Translations under genes and position numbers: made by a program
In this document: piece by piece, positions 1 through 10,211 of the stretch
How the letters are laid out: every line of letters begins with the position of its first letter
How positions within the stretch are numbered: the first letter of the stretch is position 1
Assembly (NCBI GenBank): GCA_022393335.1
Contig: JAJEKB010021331.1
Span: forward strand, 1,620,228 to 1,684,227
Origin: Macrotrachela quadricornifera
Taxonomy: Eukaryota > Rotifera > Eurotatoria > Philodinida > Philodinidae
Length of the DNA stretch: 64,000 bases
Direction of reading: 5' to 3'
The notes under the pieces: generated by a model
Seen by the model: only the letters and a program-made list of their open reading frames with translations
Told to the model about the DNA's origin: nothing
Databases searched by the model: none

Positions 1-162
1 CTCAAGTACTATATACAGGTAGCGTGGATCGAGGCGCTCCACTAGGTCCCTTGACTGTAGATTCAGACTACTACTCTGCCGGCAAGCACATTGCTTTTAG
101 GGATTAAGATTCCCACTATAGCTAAGGCGATAACTCTTGATAACCAGGATGTACCCTAGAGA

Positions 163-256
163 TGTCACAATACCAATACCTACAATACCAATACCATAAA
201 GTATTCGTGGTATTGGTATTGGTGGTATTGGGTAGTGTTGGTATTGGTATTGTAAC
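163..256. repeat. Inverted hexamer microsatellite
   Basis: CAATACC-type hexamers on the left are answered by GGTATTG-type hexamers on the right of a short spacer, giving a hairpin-forming microsatellite. There is no coding potential. The first 160 bases of the window show nothing recognisable. Confidence 0.8.
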
Positions 257-842
257 TCCCTTATTTCATGGGTAACCGTTGAACATTCTATGAGGACTTT
301 CGTAGAGCACCCTTGATAACCTCAGATTGGCCCGAAAAACCATATGTTCCATCTTTATCTTGATGGAGAAAAACCGCCTCGAAGTCTGATTGGCTGAAAT
401 TGTAACTTGCTTATTTTCCGGACAACCATCGAAAATTCTATGAGGACATTTGTAGAGCACCCTTGATAACCTCAGATTGGCCCGAAAAACCATATGTTCC
501 ATCTTTATCTTGATGGAGAAAAACCGCCTCGAAATCCGATTGGCTGAAACTCTTTTGTAACAGCCAATCAGATTTCGAGGTGGTTTTTCTCCATCAAGAT
601 AAAGATCGAACATAGGAGTATTTGGGCAAATCTGAGGTTATCAAGGGTGCTCTACAAAAGTCCTCATAGAATCTTCGATGGCTGTCCGGAAAATAAGCAA
701 GTTACAATTTCAGCCAATCAAACTTCGAGGCGGTTTTTCTCCATCAAGATAAAGATGGAACATAGAGGTATTTGGGCCAATGTGAGGTTATCAAGGGTGC
801 CCTACAAAAGTCCTCGTAGAATCTCCGATGGTTGTCCATGAA
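257..842. repeat. Foldback repeat, two tandem units facing two inverted units
   Basis: A unit of about 145 bp occurs twice in one orientation (about 257-549) and twice in the opposite orientation (about 556-842), so the block is a 2+2 palindrome. Each unit contains a stretch reading TTTTTCTCCATCAAGATAAA or its complement. The open frames on both strands encode the same peptide in mirror image, which shows that they come from the repeat and not from a gene. It is probably a foldback transposon remnant. I see no transposase. Confidence 0.8.
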
Positions 843-975
843 ATAAGCGAGCTACATTTTGCTGCCATCTGATTGGACCGTTTCTCGTCTAATACAAAAG
901 TGGATGCAGCGACCAGCACTTAACGATACGTACTTAATTACTAGTAGAATAAATATATGGCGCCATCCCTAACTT

Positions 976-1465
976 TAGCACCCAAGGATACTCCTACAGT
1001 ATAGCACTTGAAAACCCAAGGGTACCCCTATAGTATAGTAGATGAGGACCTAAAGGTACTCTCAGAGTATAGCAGATGAGGACCCAAGGGTACCTCTATA
1101 GTATAGCAGATGAGGATCCAGGGGCACCCTATTGTATAGCAGATGAGGACGCAAGAGTACTCTTATAGTATAGTAGTGGCGGACCCAAGGGTACCCCTGT
1201 AGTATAGCAGTTGAAGACCCAAGGGTACCCCTATAGTATAGCAGTTGAAGACCCAAGGGTACCCCCATAGTATAGCAATGGAGGACCCAAGGGTACCCCT
1301 ATAGTATAGTAGTTGAGGACCCAAGGGTATCCCATAGTATAGCAATGGAGGACCCATGGGTACCCCTGTACTATAGTAGTTAAGGACCCAAGAGTACCCT
1401 ATAGTATAGCAGTTGGGGACCCAAGTGTTCCCCCATTATATAGTAGTTGAGGACTCAAGAGTATG
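976..1465. repeat. 34-bp minisatellite (GACCCAAGGGTACCCCTATA type)
   Basis: About 14 copies of a 34-bp unit containing GACCCAAGGGTACCC followed by a TATAGTATAGCAG-like part lie head to tail with moderate divergence. Because 34 is not a multiple of three, each strand gives staggered pseudo-open frames such as those at 1062-1268 and 1163-1357. These are not genes. Confidence 0.9.
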
Positions 1466-1494
1466 CCATTATAGTTACCGTCCAAGAATCGCTA

Positions 1495-1665
1495 TATAAA
1501 TAAGGTAGTTACGTAGTTACAAGTAACTATGTAAATACAGTAGTTACTTAGTTACAAGTAACTACGTAAATAGGTAGTTACTATTTACAAGTAACTAAGT
1601 AAATAAGTAGTTACGTAGTTACTAGTAAAGTAAAGGTAAAGTCCCACCCCTAATATGGTAGTTCA
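1495..1665. repeat. GTTACTAGTAAC palindromic satellite, copy A
   Basis: Short blocks of TAGTTAC and GTAACTA alternate so that the array is self-complementary. It ends in a junction of the form AGTAAAGTAAAGGTAAAG followed by a CCACCCCTA motif. The same junction ends the second array downstream, so the two are related. Confidence 0.8.
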
Positions 1666-1879
1666 GGACCTAAGGGTACCCGCAAAAGTCTGTTTTTGGT
1701 AAGGCATGGTATCGAACTACTACCCTACGTACAAACACACCATCAATTTCGGATTAATTTTCTGACTACAGTGAAGGAAATAAGACATAACACGTAATTG
1801 ATTTGTTGTTTTTATTTTAGGAAAGAATACCTACTTGTTTTATTAAATTCTTCACATTCATATCATATCATGTATAAAT

Positions 1880-2232
1880 AATTACTATAGTTACTTAGTT
1901 ACTAGTAACTAGTAACTAAAAAGTTACTTAGTTACCAGTAACTTAGTAACTTAAGTTACTTAGTTACTATTAACTAGTAACTTAAAAAGTTACTTAGTTA
2001 CTAGTAACTTAGTAACTTTTTAGTTACTAGTTACAAGTAACTTAGTAACTTTTTAAGTTACTAGTTACTAGTAACTAAGTAACTTCAAGTTACTAGTTAC
2101 AAGTAACTTAGTAACTTTTTAAGTTACCAGTTACTAGTAACTAAGTAACTTATTAGTTACTAGTTACTAGTAACTAAGTAACTTTTTAAGTTACTAGTTA
2201 CTAGTAAAGTAAATGTAAAGTGCCACCCCTAG
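1880..2232. repeat. GTTACTAGTAAC palindromic satellite, copy B
   Basis: This is a longer array of the same satellite, with a repeating period of about 32-35 bp built from TAGTTACTAGTAAC and AGTAACTTTTTAAG. It closes with nearly the same AGTAAAGTAAATGTAAAG and CCACCCCTA junction. It can form cruciforms and has no coding content. The stretch 1666-1879 between the arrays shows nothing recognisable. Confidence 0.85.
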
Positions 2233-2879
2233 TTAAAACCAGTCATATAAAACAAAAAGTAATATTTAATATTCTTTTAAAAATGGTAATATTGAATTGA
2301 TTATTTCGCTTAGAATGAATAAATTGGAATACTTCTTGATAATTTATTACAAATAAAATAATACATTTTATTAGTTTTTTTAAAGTAATAAAAACACATA
2401 TAAATGCTATGAGTTTTGTTTCCTTTGGTTTTTAAATAAGTGCTTATTGTTCCGTTTGTTTACTAACATTAACTCGTTTATCCGGTATATTTTAACGAAA
2501 AATATACAATGAAAACTTTCTTTTGTTTTTTCCTTTTTTTATTTTACTTTCTACTCTTAATTTTCATTCTAGATTTGTCGATTAAATTAACATTTACTAC
2601 CGAAAAAAAAGTCAACCTTTAAAAAAATGGCATCCTCATCCTCCATAAAAACGGAATCCTTTACTGATCTTGAGATTTTCCGCATAGAAAACTACACGAA
2701 GAGATGAAAGCTATCGAAACATTATATGTTTATGAATGATAAAGTAAATTTTCAATTCTATCAGTCCGGTCTAATCGATAAAATTGGTAAATATATTTGC
2801 AATAGAAGATCGTAAGGCGAGGAATGCAGCTCAAAGCAAAGACCAGAAATGAGTCCTTGAAAATAGGACGAAACGCGTC
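2233..2879. other. AT-rich spacer, no gene seen
   Basis: There is no supported coding region here. The 5' half of the adjoining phospholipase D gene would be expected in this place but is absent. Confidence 0.5.
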
Positions 2880-4264
2880 GTGGTCTTCTATTTATTGAAC
2901 TCACCCAAGATTGATCGAAAAACAGTTCCACGTATGCCATGGCATGATGGAGGTATTGTTGTTTTTGGTCAAGTTGCTCGAGATGTTGCGAGACATTTCA
3001 TTCAACGATGGAATATTCTTAAAGTTAAAATAAATGCGAAAACTTCGAATTTTATCCGAAAGTTATGTGTACTGCAAAAAGTATATGAATCAGCTGAGTC
3101 ATTATGAAGTGTTTGAACGCCAAAATTATCATGACAAATTGTCTTGATGAAAAACCATTTTTCTCATAACTTTATTTTTATTGGTTCCTGCTCCATCCAA
3201 GGACGTATATAAGGGGGACAGTTGGCACACACCCCTCCAGCTTACGAAAAATTAATGGAAAATAACTTTGTCTCATGAACGATTTGGCCCTTTGAGTTAA
3301 ATGAGGTCTCAATTGGATAGAAACAGTTTAATCTATAAATTCATTACACTCAGGGAGGAAGTTATGGGATAAAAAAGTATTATAAGCCAAAAACTGCGTA
3401 GATTCAGCGATATAGCATATTTTGAGAGGGAGTATTTGGACTTTTCTCACGTGATGCACTAGACCCTGTATTTCTTTGTTTCTGTAAGACATAGATCTCA
3501 TCACAATACATCCCTTGTCACTAAATTGCAAGGAGAAAATACAGGCGTGCGAAGCTAGCATGGGTCACATAGTATGCGCCCATATCCAGTGATCACTGAC
3601 TGTACTCTCAGAGTTATATAATATCTTTAAAAATCACAGAAATTTGAGTTCAGATTCGTGTGTAGCTTGGCAAACTGGATAACAAGAGTTATTTTTGAAT
3701 GAATTTATGTTTGCATCTAACAGGATTATGATCATCCGCAACCTCATGAATTTATAAGAGATATATAATAGATACAAGCATCAGTATTTTCATAATAAAT
3801 CACCAATATTAATAGCTATCGATTCGAGTTTTTACCTCTCGATAGTCCTTTCAACTAGCTACAAAACCAAGCATTTTGGAAACCCCAAAAGTATTGGTCA
3901 TCTGAGCCATATCTAAGCAATTTGGTTCTGGTTACAGTTTTTATGCATTTTTAGACCTTTTCCAGACAATGTTTCGTTAGAAAACTACGGCTTAATTCAA
4001 AACTAATATCATATTCGGAATCAGCGTTAAAAACTGAGTTGATTCATATATATTTAAAATATTTCTGAGAAAAAAAATTTTTTTGAAAAATTCCCTGTAC
4101 CCCCCCTCAGGGGTGGTCTGGTCAATAATGACAATTTTTCCGATAACTCAGCCATTTCCCGTCGGATCTTTCTCATCTTCGAACTCGACCGAGATATTGA
4201 TGAGACAGTTCTGTGCACAAAATTGCAGCTCAATCGAATATAATTGTAAAGAGTTATCGTGTAA

Positions 4265-4295
<31 letters not shown>

Positions 4296-5876
4296 CACTG
4301 ACCGATTCTAGAGTGTACTCACTTTTTGAGTACACAAAAAAGAAATATCATCATAATGATTCATATCCATTTCTACTACCAAAAACGTACGAAGATGAAA
4401 AAGAACTCAATGATACGAATTGGAAAAATATTCTTGAAAGTAAACCATTTAAAATAGATGCACAGGTAAAGAGGAATTGCTTTGGGGATTTGAAAAATTT
4501 GTTTTATATTTGTAGTGTGTTCGTGGAGTTGGGCCATGGGCAACAGGTGTAAAAATCACTGAATCATCTATTCATAATGCTTATATAGAAATGATTGAAG
4601 CTGCTCAACATTATATATACATCGAAGTAATTAGATCATGATGGTTAAAACATAATCATTACAAATGATTTTTTTATTGTATTTTAAGAATCACTTCTTT
4701 GTAACTGGTTCATATGCAAATATTCATAATCAAGTTGGTGATACTCTATATCAACGCATAGAGCGAGCACATAGGTAAATAGTATCTTTAGAAATTCCAA
4801 AAAACTATTTGGTATTGATTAGAGCTGCAGAAAAGTTTCGAGTTTATATTTTTCTTCCTCTTTTACCTGGTTTTGATGATGTTTCATCCGTAGTCAGTGA
4901 ACTCTATTTTATTATGTGTTCAACTACAAAAGGTGAAGGTTCATTATTCAGACGATTGGAAAAAGCAGGTATAATAGTTTCTTGAATTAATTCTATCTAT
5001 TGTTCTGATTTTGTTTCAGGTGTACTGGTGAATGATTATATTAGTTTTTTTGGGATGCGTAATCATGATATTCTCATGGGTAATTTAGTAAGTGACTCAA
5101 ACGACTACATTGTTTAATATGAAATATTTTGATGAAGGTAACGGAAATCATCTATGTTCATTCAAAAATAATGATTGTTGATGATCATATGGTAATATGT
5201 GGTAGTGCTAATATTAATGATCGATCATTACTTGGCTATCGCGATAGTGAAATTTGTATTGTAATAAATGATACTAAAACTAAACACGGTTGTTTAAATG
5301 GACAGCCTATGATGGTAGGAAAATTTTGTTCCAGTTGGCGAAAAAGACTTTTTTCGTAAGTTGAAAAATAGATGAATAATCGAGGATTTTGATACAGAAA
5401 ACAAGTTTCGTTTTTTTTAGAATAATGTTAGATATTCAGTTTGATAATCCATTAAATATTGATATTAATGATCCAGTATGTGATCAATTTTATCAATATT
5501 TTCGGAATGTAGCAAGAAAAAATACACTTATTTATGAAGAAGTTTCTGCAACGTTACCTAGTGATCGTGTAAGAAAATTCAATCAAATTAATGAATATAC
5601 AAGAGTATCATCGCTGAAAGACATTGATCCTTTTCAAGTATACATCAAATAACTAAAGAATACATCAATTTTTTTTTATTTATCAAGACACAAGAGAAAT
5701 TGAAAAATATTCATGGTTTTGTTGTTGAATACCCGCTTTATTTTCTTAATGATGAAGATTTTTCAATTATTTTTCGACTTCGTGAAGGTAAACATTTTGC
5801 CAATATTTACATAATTTTTTTTTGAAATTTTAATGTACTCTATCTTATAGATATTACGAAGTCTGTGTGGACATAA
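2880..5876 (+). pseudogene. Phospholipase D (PLD1/2-like), C-terminal half, 5' truncated
   Basis: The PLD family hydrolyses phosphatidylcholine to phosphatidic acid at membranes. The first block reads PRMPWHD...[13 protein letters not shown], a PLD1/2 signature. Exons that splice in frame are about 2880-3023, 4343-4465, 4516-4626, 4689-4774, 4823-4968, 5020-5087, 5138-5355, 5421-5637, 5688-5787 and 5851-5876, with GT-AG introns of 47-65 bp apart from the first. Visible landmarks are SYPFLLPK, ESSIHNAYIEMIEAAQHYIY, the second HKD motif HSKIMIVDD followed by GSANINDRS, and a C-terminus ending in VWT, as in animal PLDs. The N-terminal PX/PH domains and the first HKD motif are missing upstream, where repeats and spacer lie, so an active enzyme is unlikely. 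The intact splice pattern suggests recent truncation. An alternative is a misassembled or rearranged locus with the 5' half elsewhere. Confidence 0.85.
3024..4342. other. 1.3-kb oversized intron or insertion inside the PLD gene
   Basis: The other introns of this gene are about 50-65 bp, but the interval between RWNILK and the next exon is 1,319 bp. It begins with GT and ends with AG and has no coding potential. Near its 3' end it holds GGACGG/GGCC tetramer repeats (about 4266-4295) followed by GAGTGTACTCACTTTTTGAG (about 4311-4330). A transposable element inserted in an ordinary short intron would explain the size. No clear terminal repeats were found. Confidence 0.5.
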
Positions 5877-6281
5877 TTGAAGATGTATGTTTCATGATTT
5901 TGTATTTTATACACGCAATTTTCTGATACAAAACGAACTATAATTATATTCAGCTTTTTCTTCTGTATGTATATACAAGTAGTCTGTATTGCTTATATTA
6001 ATGTAAAATCTAATATTATACGGTATATTGATTGCACCCATATATCTTCGAAGTCACGACTATAGTTATGGTTTAGTCATAATTATAACGAACAAGTAAT
6101 GCTCGTGCGAATCTACGCTAATTGAAAGGAAACGTTCATTTGATGTTTTGCAGCTCACACCTTTATGTCTTTAGCGGTGAAACCAGTTTCGTAAATAACA
6201 ATGCGTTATTTCACAAAAATTGATTTTATCAGCGTGATGCGATGATACTAATTTATCGACCATGTTTTTCCTAATTTTATC
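5877..6281. other. Intergenic, nothing recognised
   Basis: This is AT-rich spacer between the phospholipase D end and the PARP-like pseudogene. No coding or repeat signal was seen. Confidence 0.5.
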
Positions 6282-6884
6282 TTGTTTTCGTTGCATAGTG
6301 GTATCAAGAAGGAAAAAGTCTCAGATGTTTCATATGTTGTCAACTTACTCAGTGTATTCACATTATTTATTTTGTTATGGGATAGTGATAAAAAGCACAA
6401 AAATATAGAGCAAACAGCTTTACATCCACAATATGATCATGACTTTACAAATATAAAACAAGATCAAAAGTATAGTCGTCCTTATAGACGGCAACGAATT
6501 GTTATCAAAGTATCTGATAAATTTGAGAATATGACATGGTAGGGCAACACTGATGAACCTGGTGAACGGCTTGTTTCATATCATGGAACTAACGTTAGAG
6601 ATGCACGAACGATGGCACAAGATGGTTTCACTTTAACAAAAGGTAAACAATTTAAGTTTGATTGTGACGTATATACGACATCAGATATTCATGTGGTGGA
6701 AAAATATGCCAAGCGATTCGACTACAAAAATGAACAGTATTTAGTTGTGTTGCAAAATCGTATGAATCCTGAAAGTTTGATAACAGTTTCTGTTGATCAA
6801 ACTGGAGTTGAAGAATATTGGATTAACCTAAATGGGCAGCATGTACGTTCCTATGGCATTTGTATTCGAAAATTACACACATGA
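6282..6884 (+). pseudogene. PARP/ART-like YHGT-domain protein, in-frame stop
   Basis: One frame runs from 6282 to 6884 and is broken once, by TAG at 6540-6542. Either side of the stop the peptide matches a family, widespread in rotifers and fungi, with the pattern RPYxxxRIxIKV, DEPGExxVSYHGT, KGxxFxFGRGIYxTPDI, LVLQNRxNP and YWxxxxxxVRxYGICI. The SYHGT and Y-T-T elements resemble the NAD-binding site of ADP-ribosyltransferase folds. The family's usual GRGIY segment is changed to DCDVY, which with the stop argues for decay. The start at 6282 is uncertain. Enzymatic activity of the family is an inference from the HGT/Y motifs only. Confidence 0.65.
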
Positions 6885-6961
6885 CATTGTATGATGAAAA
6901 AGACTTGCGAACTACAGAATATACTAAATATTCATGCGATAGTTATTGAATTCATTTAAAA

Positions 6962-7366
6962 ATGAAACATTATGCACGCGATACATTATTCGAGATTAAA
7001 TGTTATGATGATGATGATGATGAGTTGAGAATAGACTCTGTCATGATTCAAAATTTTGAAAGATGTAAAGATGACCGACTGAAAGCATTGTATTCTATCT
7101 CTAGTACACAGCTCTCGATACAAAATAGTAGAACTACTCATATCAATACAACCAAACGTAAATATATCCGAATGCCATCAGATTCTTTCAACAATTATTT
7201 CGATCTACTTATTCTTTTCAAAAGGATAGTAAACATAATCACTACACTCGCAAATATCACATTCTCTGGGTTCTGTTTGATAAGATCATGTACAATACAT
7301 TTATATTTGATTACTATTATTTGTGTATCTGATGGAAAATTCTTAATAGATCTTTTCAGATGTTAA
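6962..7366 (+). CDS. Hypothetical 134-aa open frame, weak
   Basis: The frame has an acidic run (DDDDDE) near the N-terminus and a hydrophobic C-terminal half with possible membrane segments. I do not recognise it. It lies just downstream of the broken PARP-like gene and may be spacer. It has no supporting splice sites or family match. Confidence 0.2.
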   Translation: MKHYARDTLFEIKCYDDDDDELRIDSVMIQNFERCKDDRLKALYSISSTQLSIQNSRTTHINTTKRKYIRMPSDSFNNYFDLLILFKRIVNIITTLANITFSGFCLIRSCTIHLYLITIICVSDGKFLIDLFRC

Positions 7367-8088
7367 ATTTTCTTTCGAAGAGTCTTGGAGCATTATAGAT
7401 TGAAGCTGTTTTTCATAGCTTTACTACTGGAGAAATGTTTGAGAAACGTTCTTCATTCGTATAAACTTGACTATTTTATTAACAGATCTCGTATCTTTCA
7501 GCTGAAGGCATGTATTAATGAGAAAATCACATTCATTTAAAAACTTCTACTTCGAAAAAAAATGCTTCATGACTTCATGCTCTACTTTTCAGAAAAATTT
7601 CTTATCAGTGTTTATTGTATTTTTATTAACTAAAACCTAACTTAGAAAACTTCTGATTATAGTTTTACCGGAAAGAAGAAGATCAATGTTAATATCGAAT
7701 CACTAGAGAACATGCAAACTCTAGAAATAAAATGTTAGAGTTGTCGTTATAGTTAATTTTAAAATATAAGCTGTTTTTTCCTGTGGTAGGGATGTATCAG
7801 CGAGACATTCATATAGGAAATACGAAAGAGTAACAAAATCGATGCATTTAAATCGAAGAAAACAGTTTTCCTTCGGAAATTGAATATTTTTGCATGAAGA
7901 AAAGAATTTTTCTTCTTCTTAATAACAGAAAAAAATGAGAATATAGTTTCAATGAGTCATCGGCATCACACTTATGTTGGAGAAGAAATTTATTATTGCA
8001 CAACCCTTGCACAACTAACACCGTTACTATATAAGAAAATGTTTTATTCTTCAATAGAAGGAAAATATCAAACATATTTCTTAATAAC
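7367..8088. other. Intergenic, nothing recognised
   Basis: This is AT-rich spacer without coding support. The antisense open frame at 7848-8090 is a chance frame. Confidence 0.4.
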
Positions 8089-8709
8089 ATGACAACTTCT
8101 ATTCCTTCTCTATCAAGTCGTTTACAAAATGCAACTTATTCAATCTTTGTTGGAAGTATTTCTTTTGCAACCACTGAATCAGAACTTTATTCATTTTTCA
8201 GTAATGCATGTGGTAATGTGAGTACGGTGAATATTGTTCATGATAAATTTACGGGTCGAAGTCGTGGCTTTGGTTTTGTACATTTCAATACTGTAACAGC
8301 ATATGAAAATGCATTAACTCTCAATGGCACTCCATTGGCTGGTCGAAAGTTGAAAATTTCTCCTGCTCAATCAAGAACCACAGCATTTCCTCAAATAACA
8401 AATTCTACTGATCCTATAGAATCTACCGGTAATACTCTGTTCAGTAGCCGAAAAACGCGTGTAGTACATTGTAAAAAATTGAATTATGATGTTTATATTG
8501 GTCGACCATCAGTATGGGGTAATCCATTTCGCATTAGTAGAGATGGAGAGAAAGAAGAACGCATTGAACAATATCGTATCTGGATTATGAGTCAACCAGA
8601 ATTGGTAGCTCGAGCAAAAAAAGAACTTCGAGGTCGTACCATTGCTTGTTGGTGCAAACCAGAAGCTTGTCATGGTGATATTTTGGCTGCAATAGCAGAT
8701 GCTGACTGA
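8089..8709 (+). CDS. RRM-DUF4326 fusion protein
   Basis: This is an intronless 206-aa protein with two clear domains. Residues about 17-95 are an RNA recognition motif with RNP2 IFVGSI (19-24) and RNP1 RGFGFVHF (59-66), of the single-RRM type seen in glycine-rich plant and cyanobacterial RNA-binding proteins. Residues about 122-203 are a DUF4326 domain with VYIGRPSVWGNPF (135-147) and CWCKPEACHGDILA (187-200), a small domain known mostly from bacteria and phages. A linker of about 25 residues joins them. The first ATG gives a start just ahead of the RRM and the gene ends in TGA. Function is unknown; RNA binding is likely from the RRM. The intronless structure and the prokaryotic-type C-terminal domain suggest horizontal transfer or gene fusion. 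Domain assignment is firm; origin is inference. Confidence 0.85.
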   Translation: MTTSIPSLSSRLQNATYSIFVGSISFATTESELYSFFSNACGNVSTVNIVHDKFTGRSRGFGFVHFNTVTAYENALTLNGTPLAGRKLKISPAQSRTTAFPQITNSTDPIESTGNTLFSSRKTRVVHCKKLNYDVYIGRPSVWGNPFRISRDGEKEERIEQYRIWIMSQPELVARAKKELRGRTIACWCKPEACHGDILAAIADAD

Positions 8710-8747
8710 CGTTTTTTTCTCGATATTCCTCTTTCAATATCACTTAC

Positions 8748-9907
8748 TATATACCCCTGGAAAAAATAAGTTGGAATGTGTATTTTCAAGACATTTTTAT
8801 CAAAAAAACATATTTTTCAATATATAATCACATATCCTGAAAGCCCGGGAAATTTTTTACCATCCTCTATAATGAGACTTTTGTTTAGATTTGTTTATTA
8901 AAAAAGAAATCGAGTGAAATAAATACATGTTCATGTCCAGATTCCCCAAGCACAATTCTTTTCATTGCTATGAAAACTAGTTGTTGAAATTTCTTGTGAT
9001 CATAGAATTCGTTTTTTGAAAAACTGATTATATATTCTGATAGAGCTTGAAATTCTCTATCACCTACTATACTTGTTAACTATCTTGCATCTGTATATTA
9101 CAGAATAATTGAAGTATTACATAGACATGCTGCTTGACGAACTGTAACTGCCATAGCTTTATTTCCCATATGTTCGGTTATATCTCGAGGATATGCATAA
9201 TGATAGAGAATTGAACGCTCTCTCAGTATCTATAATTATATTTTTAAAAAGTTATTTTCATAGTAACAAGGAAGTTGAAACAAAAGGAAAGTGTTATCAA
9301 AAGAAATTCAGTATTTAATTTTCTTACAGAGATTACTAACTTTTGTTCGTACTACTCTTCCGCTTATTTTACTACACAAATGTTAGGAAAACAAAAAATA
9401 TCTAGACTGATAGAGAATTTGAAGCGCTATCTGAATTGACAGTTGTGTTCTCGGAAACGTATTTATATAGTGACCATAGTGTGAGAAAAGCGAGAAGGTA
9501 ACGATTTTTGGTACTTGTCGATTTGGTATGTATTCACTGTACTAAAGTTATTCTTCAATCTACGAATACAAGTAAATAAGTAAATATACGAGGTGATAGA
9601 GAATTTCAAGCTCTATCAGAATATATAATCAGTTTTTCAAAAAACGAATTCTATGATCACAAGAAATTTCAACAACTAGTTTTCATAGCAATGAAAAGAA
9701 TTGTGCTTGGGGAATCTGGACATGAACATGTATTTATTTCACTCGATTTCTTTTTTAATAAACAAATCTAAACAAAAGTCTCATTATAGAGGATGGTAAA
9801 AAATTTCCCGGGCTTTCAGGATATGTGATTGTACATTGAAAAATATGTTTTTTTGATAAAAATGTCTTGAAAATACACATTCCAACTTATTTTTTCGAGG
9901 GGTATAT
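8748..9907. mobile_element. Foldback MITE with ~310-bp terminal inverted repeats, TA-flanked
   Basis: Positions about 8750-9063 are repeated in reverse complement at about 9591-9907 with only scattered differences. The outer tips read TATACCCCT and its complement next to TATA, fitting a TA target-site duplication as in Tc1/mariner-derived MITEs. The arms end internally in the palindromic GATAGAGC...CTCTATC motif (9039-9061 and 9595-9617), and the loop holds two degenerate copies (about 9202 and 9409). No transposase is encoded. It begins about 40 bp after the RRM-DUF4326 stop. Confidence 0.85.
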
Positions 9908-10211
9908 TTTCTATCAAGCAGCGCTCACAGTCAGTCGTCGGCGTCCATTCGATCCGCCCACTTCTGACTACTCGCCTTTATCAACTGTATAGGTCTAGCT
10001 AAGTAGATATTTTCTTGACCTCACCACTTTCACCCTCACCCTAAAGATAGTTTGGAACTGAGGGTAAGTGAGATGATAATTGATAAATGCTCTAAATGAT
10101 TGAATTTTATACTTTGAAAATGATAATGTTTAATTAAAATAAGGCAATAGAATAACATAAAGCTATTGATTCGTATGCTTTTATGTCCGTATATATGTAG
10201 CATTTGCGAAA
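9908..10211. other. Spacer with CACCCTCACC motif
   Basis: No gene was seen. The stretch holds CACCCTCACCCTAAAG at about 10031, one of five occurrences of a CACCCTCA(C) word in intergenic DNA of this window. Confidence 0.4.

Noticed and set aside
266..841. Proteins with repeated RRFFSIKIKMEH motif
   Set aside because: The frames follow the 145-bp inverted repeat units on both strands.
1062..1357. Tyr/Leu/Gly-rich small proteins
   Set aside because: Translation of the 34-bp minisatellite in shifted frames.
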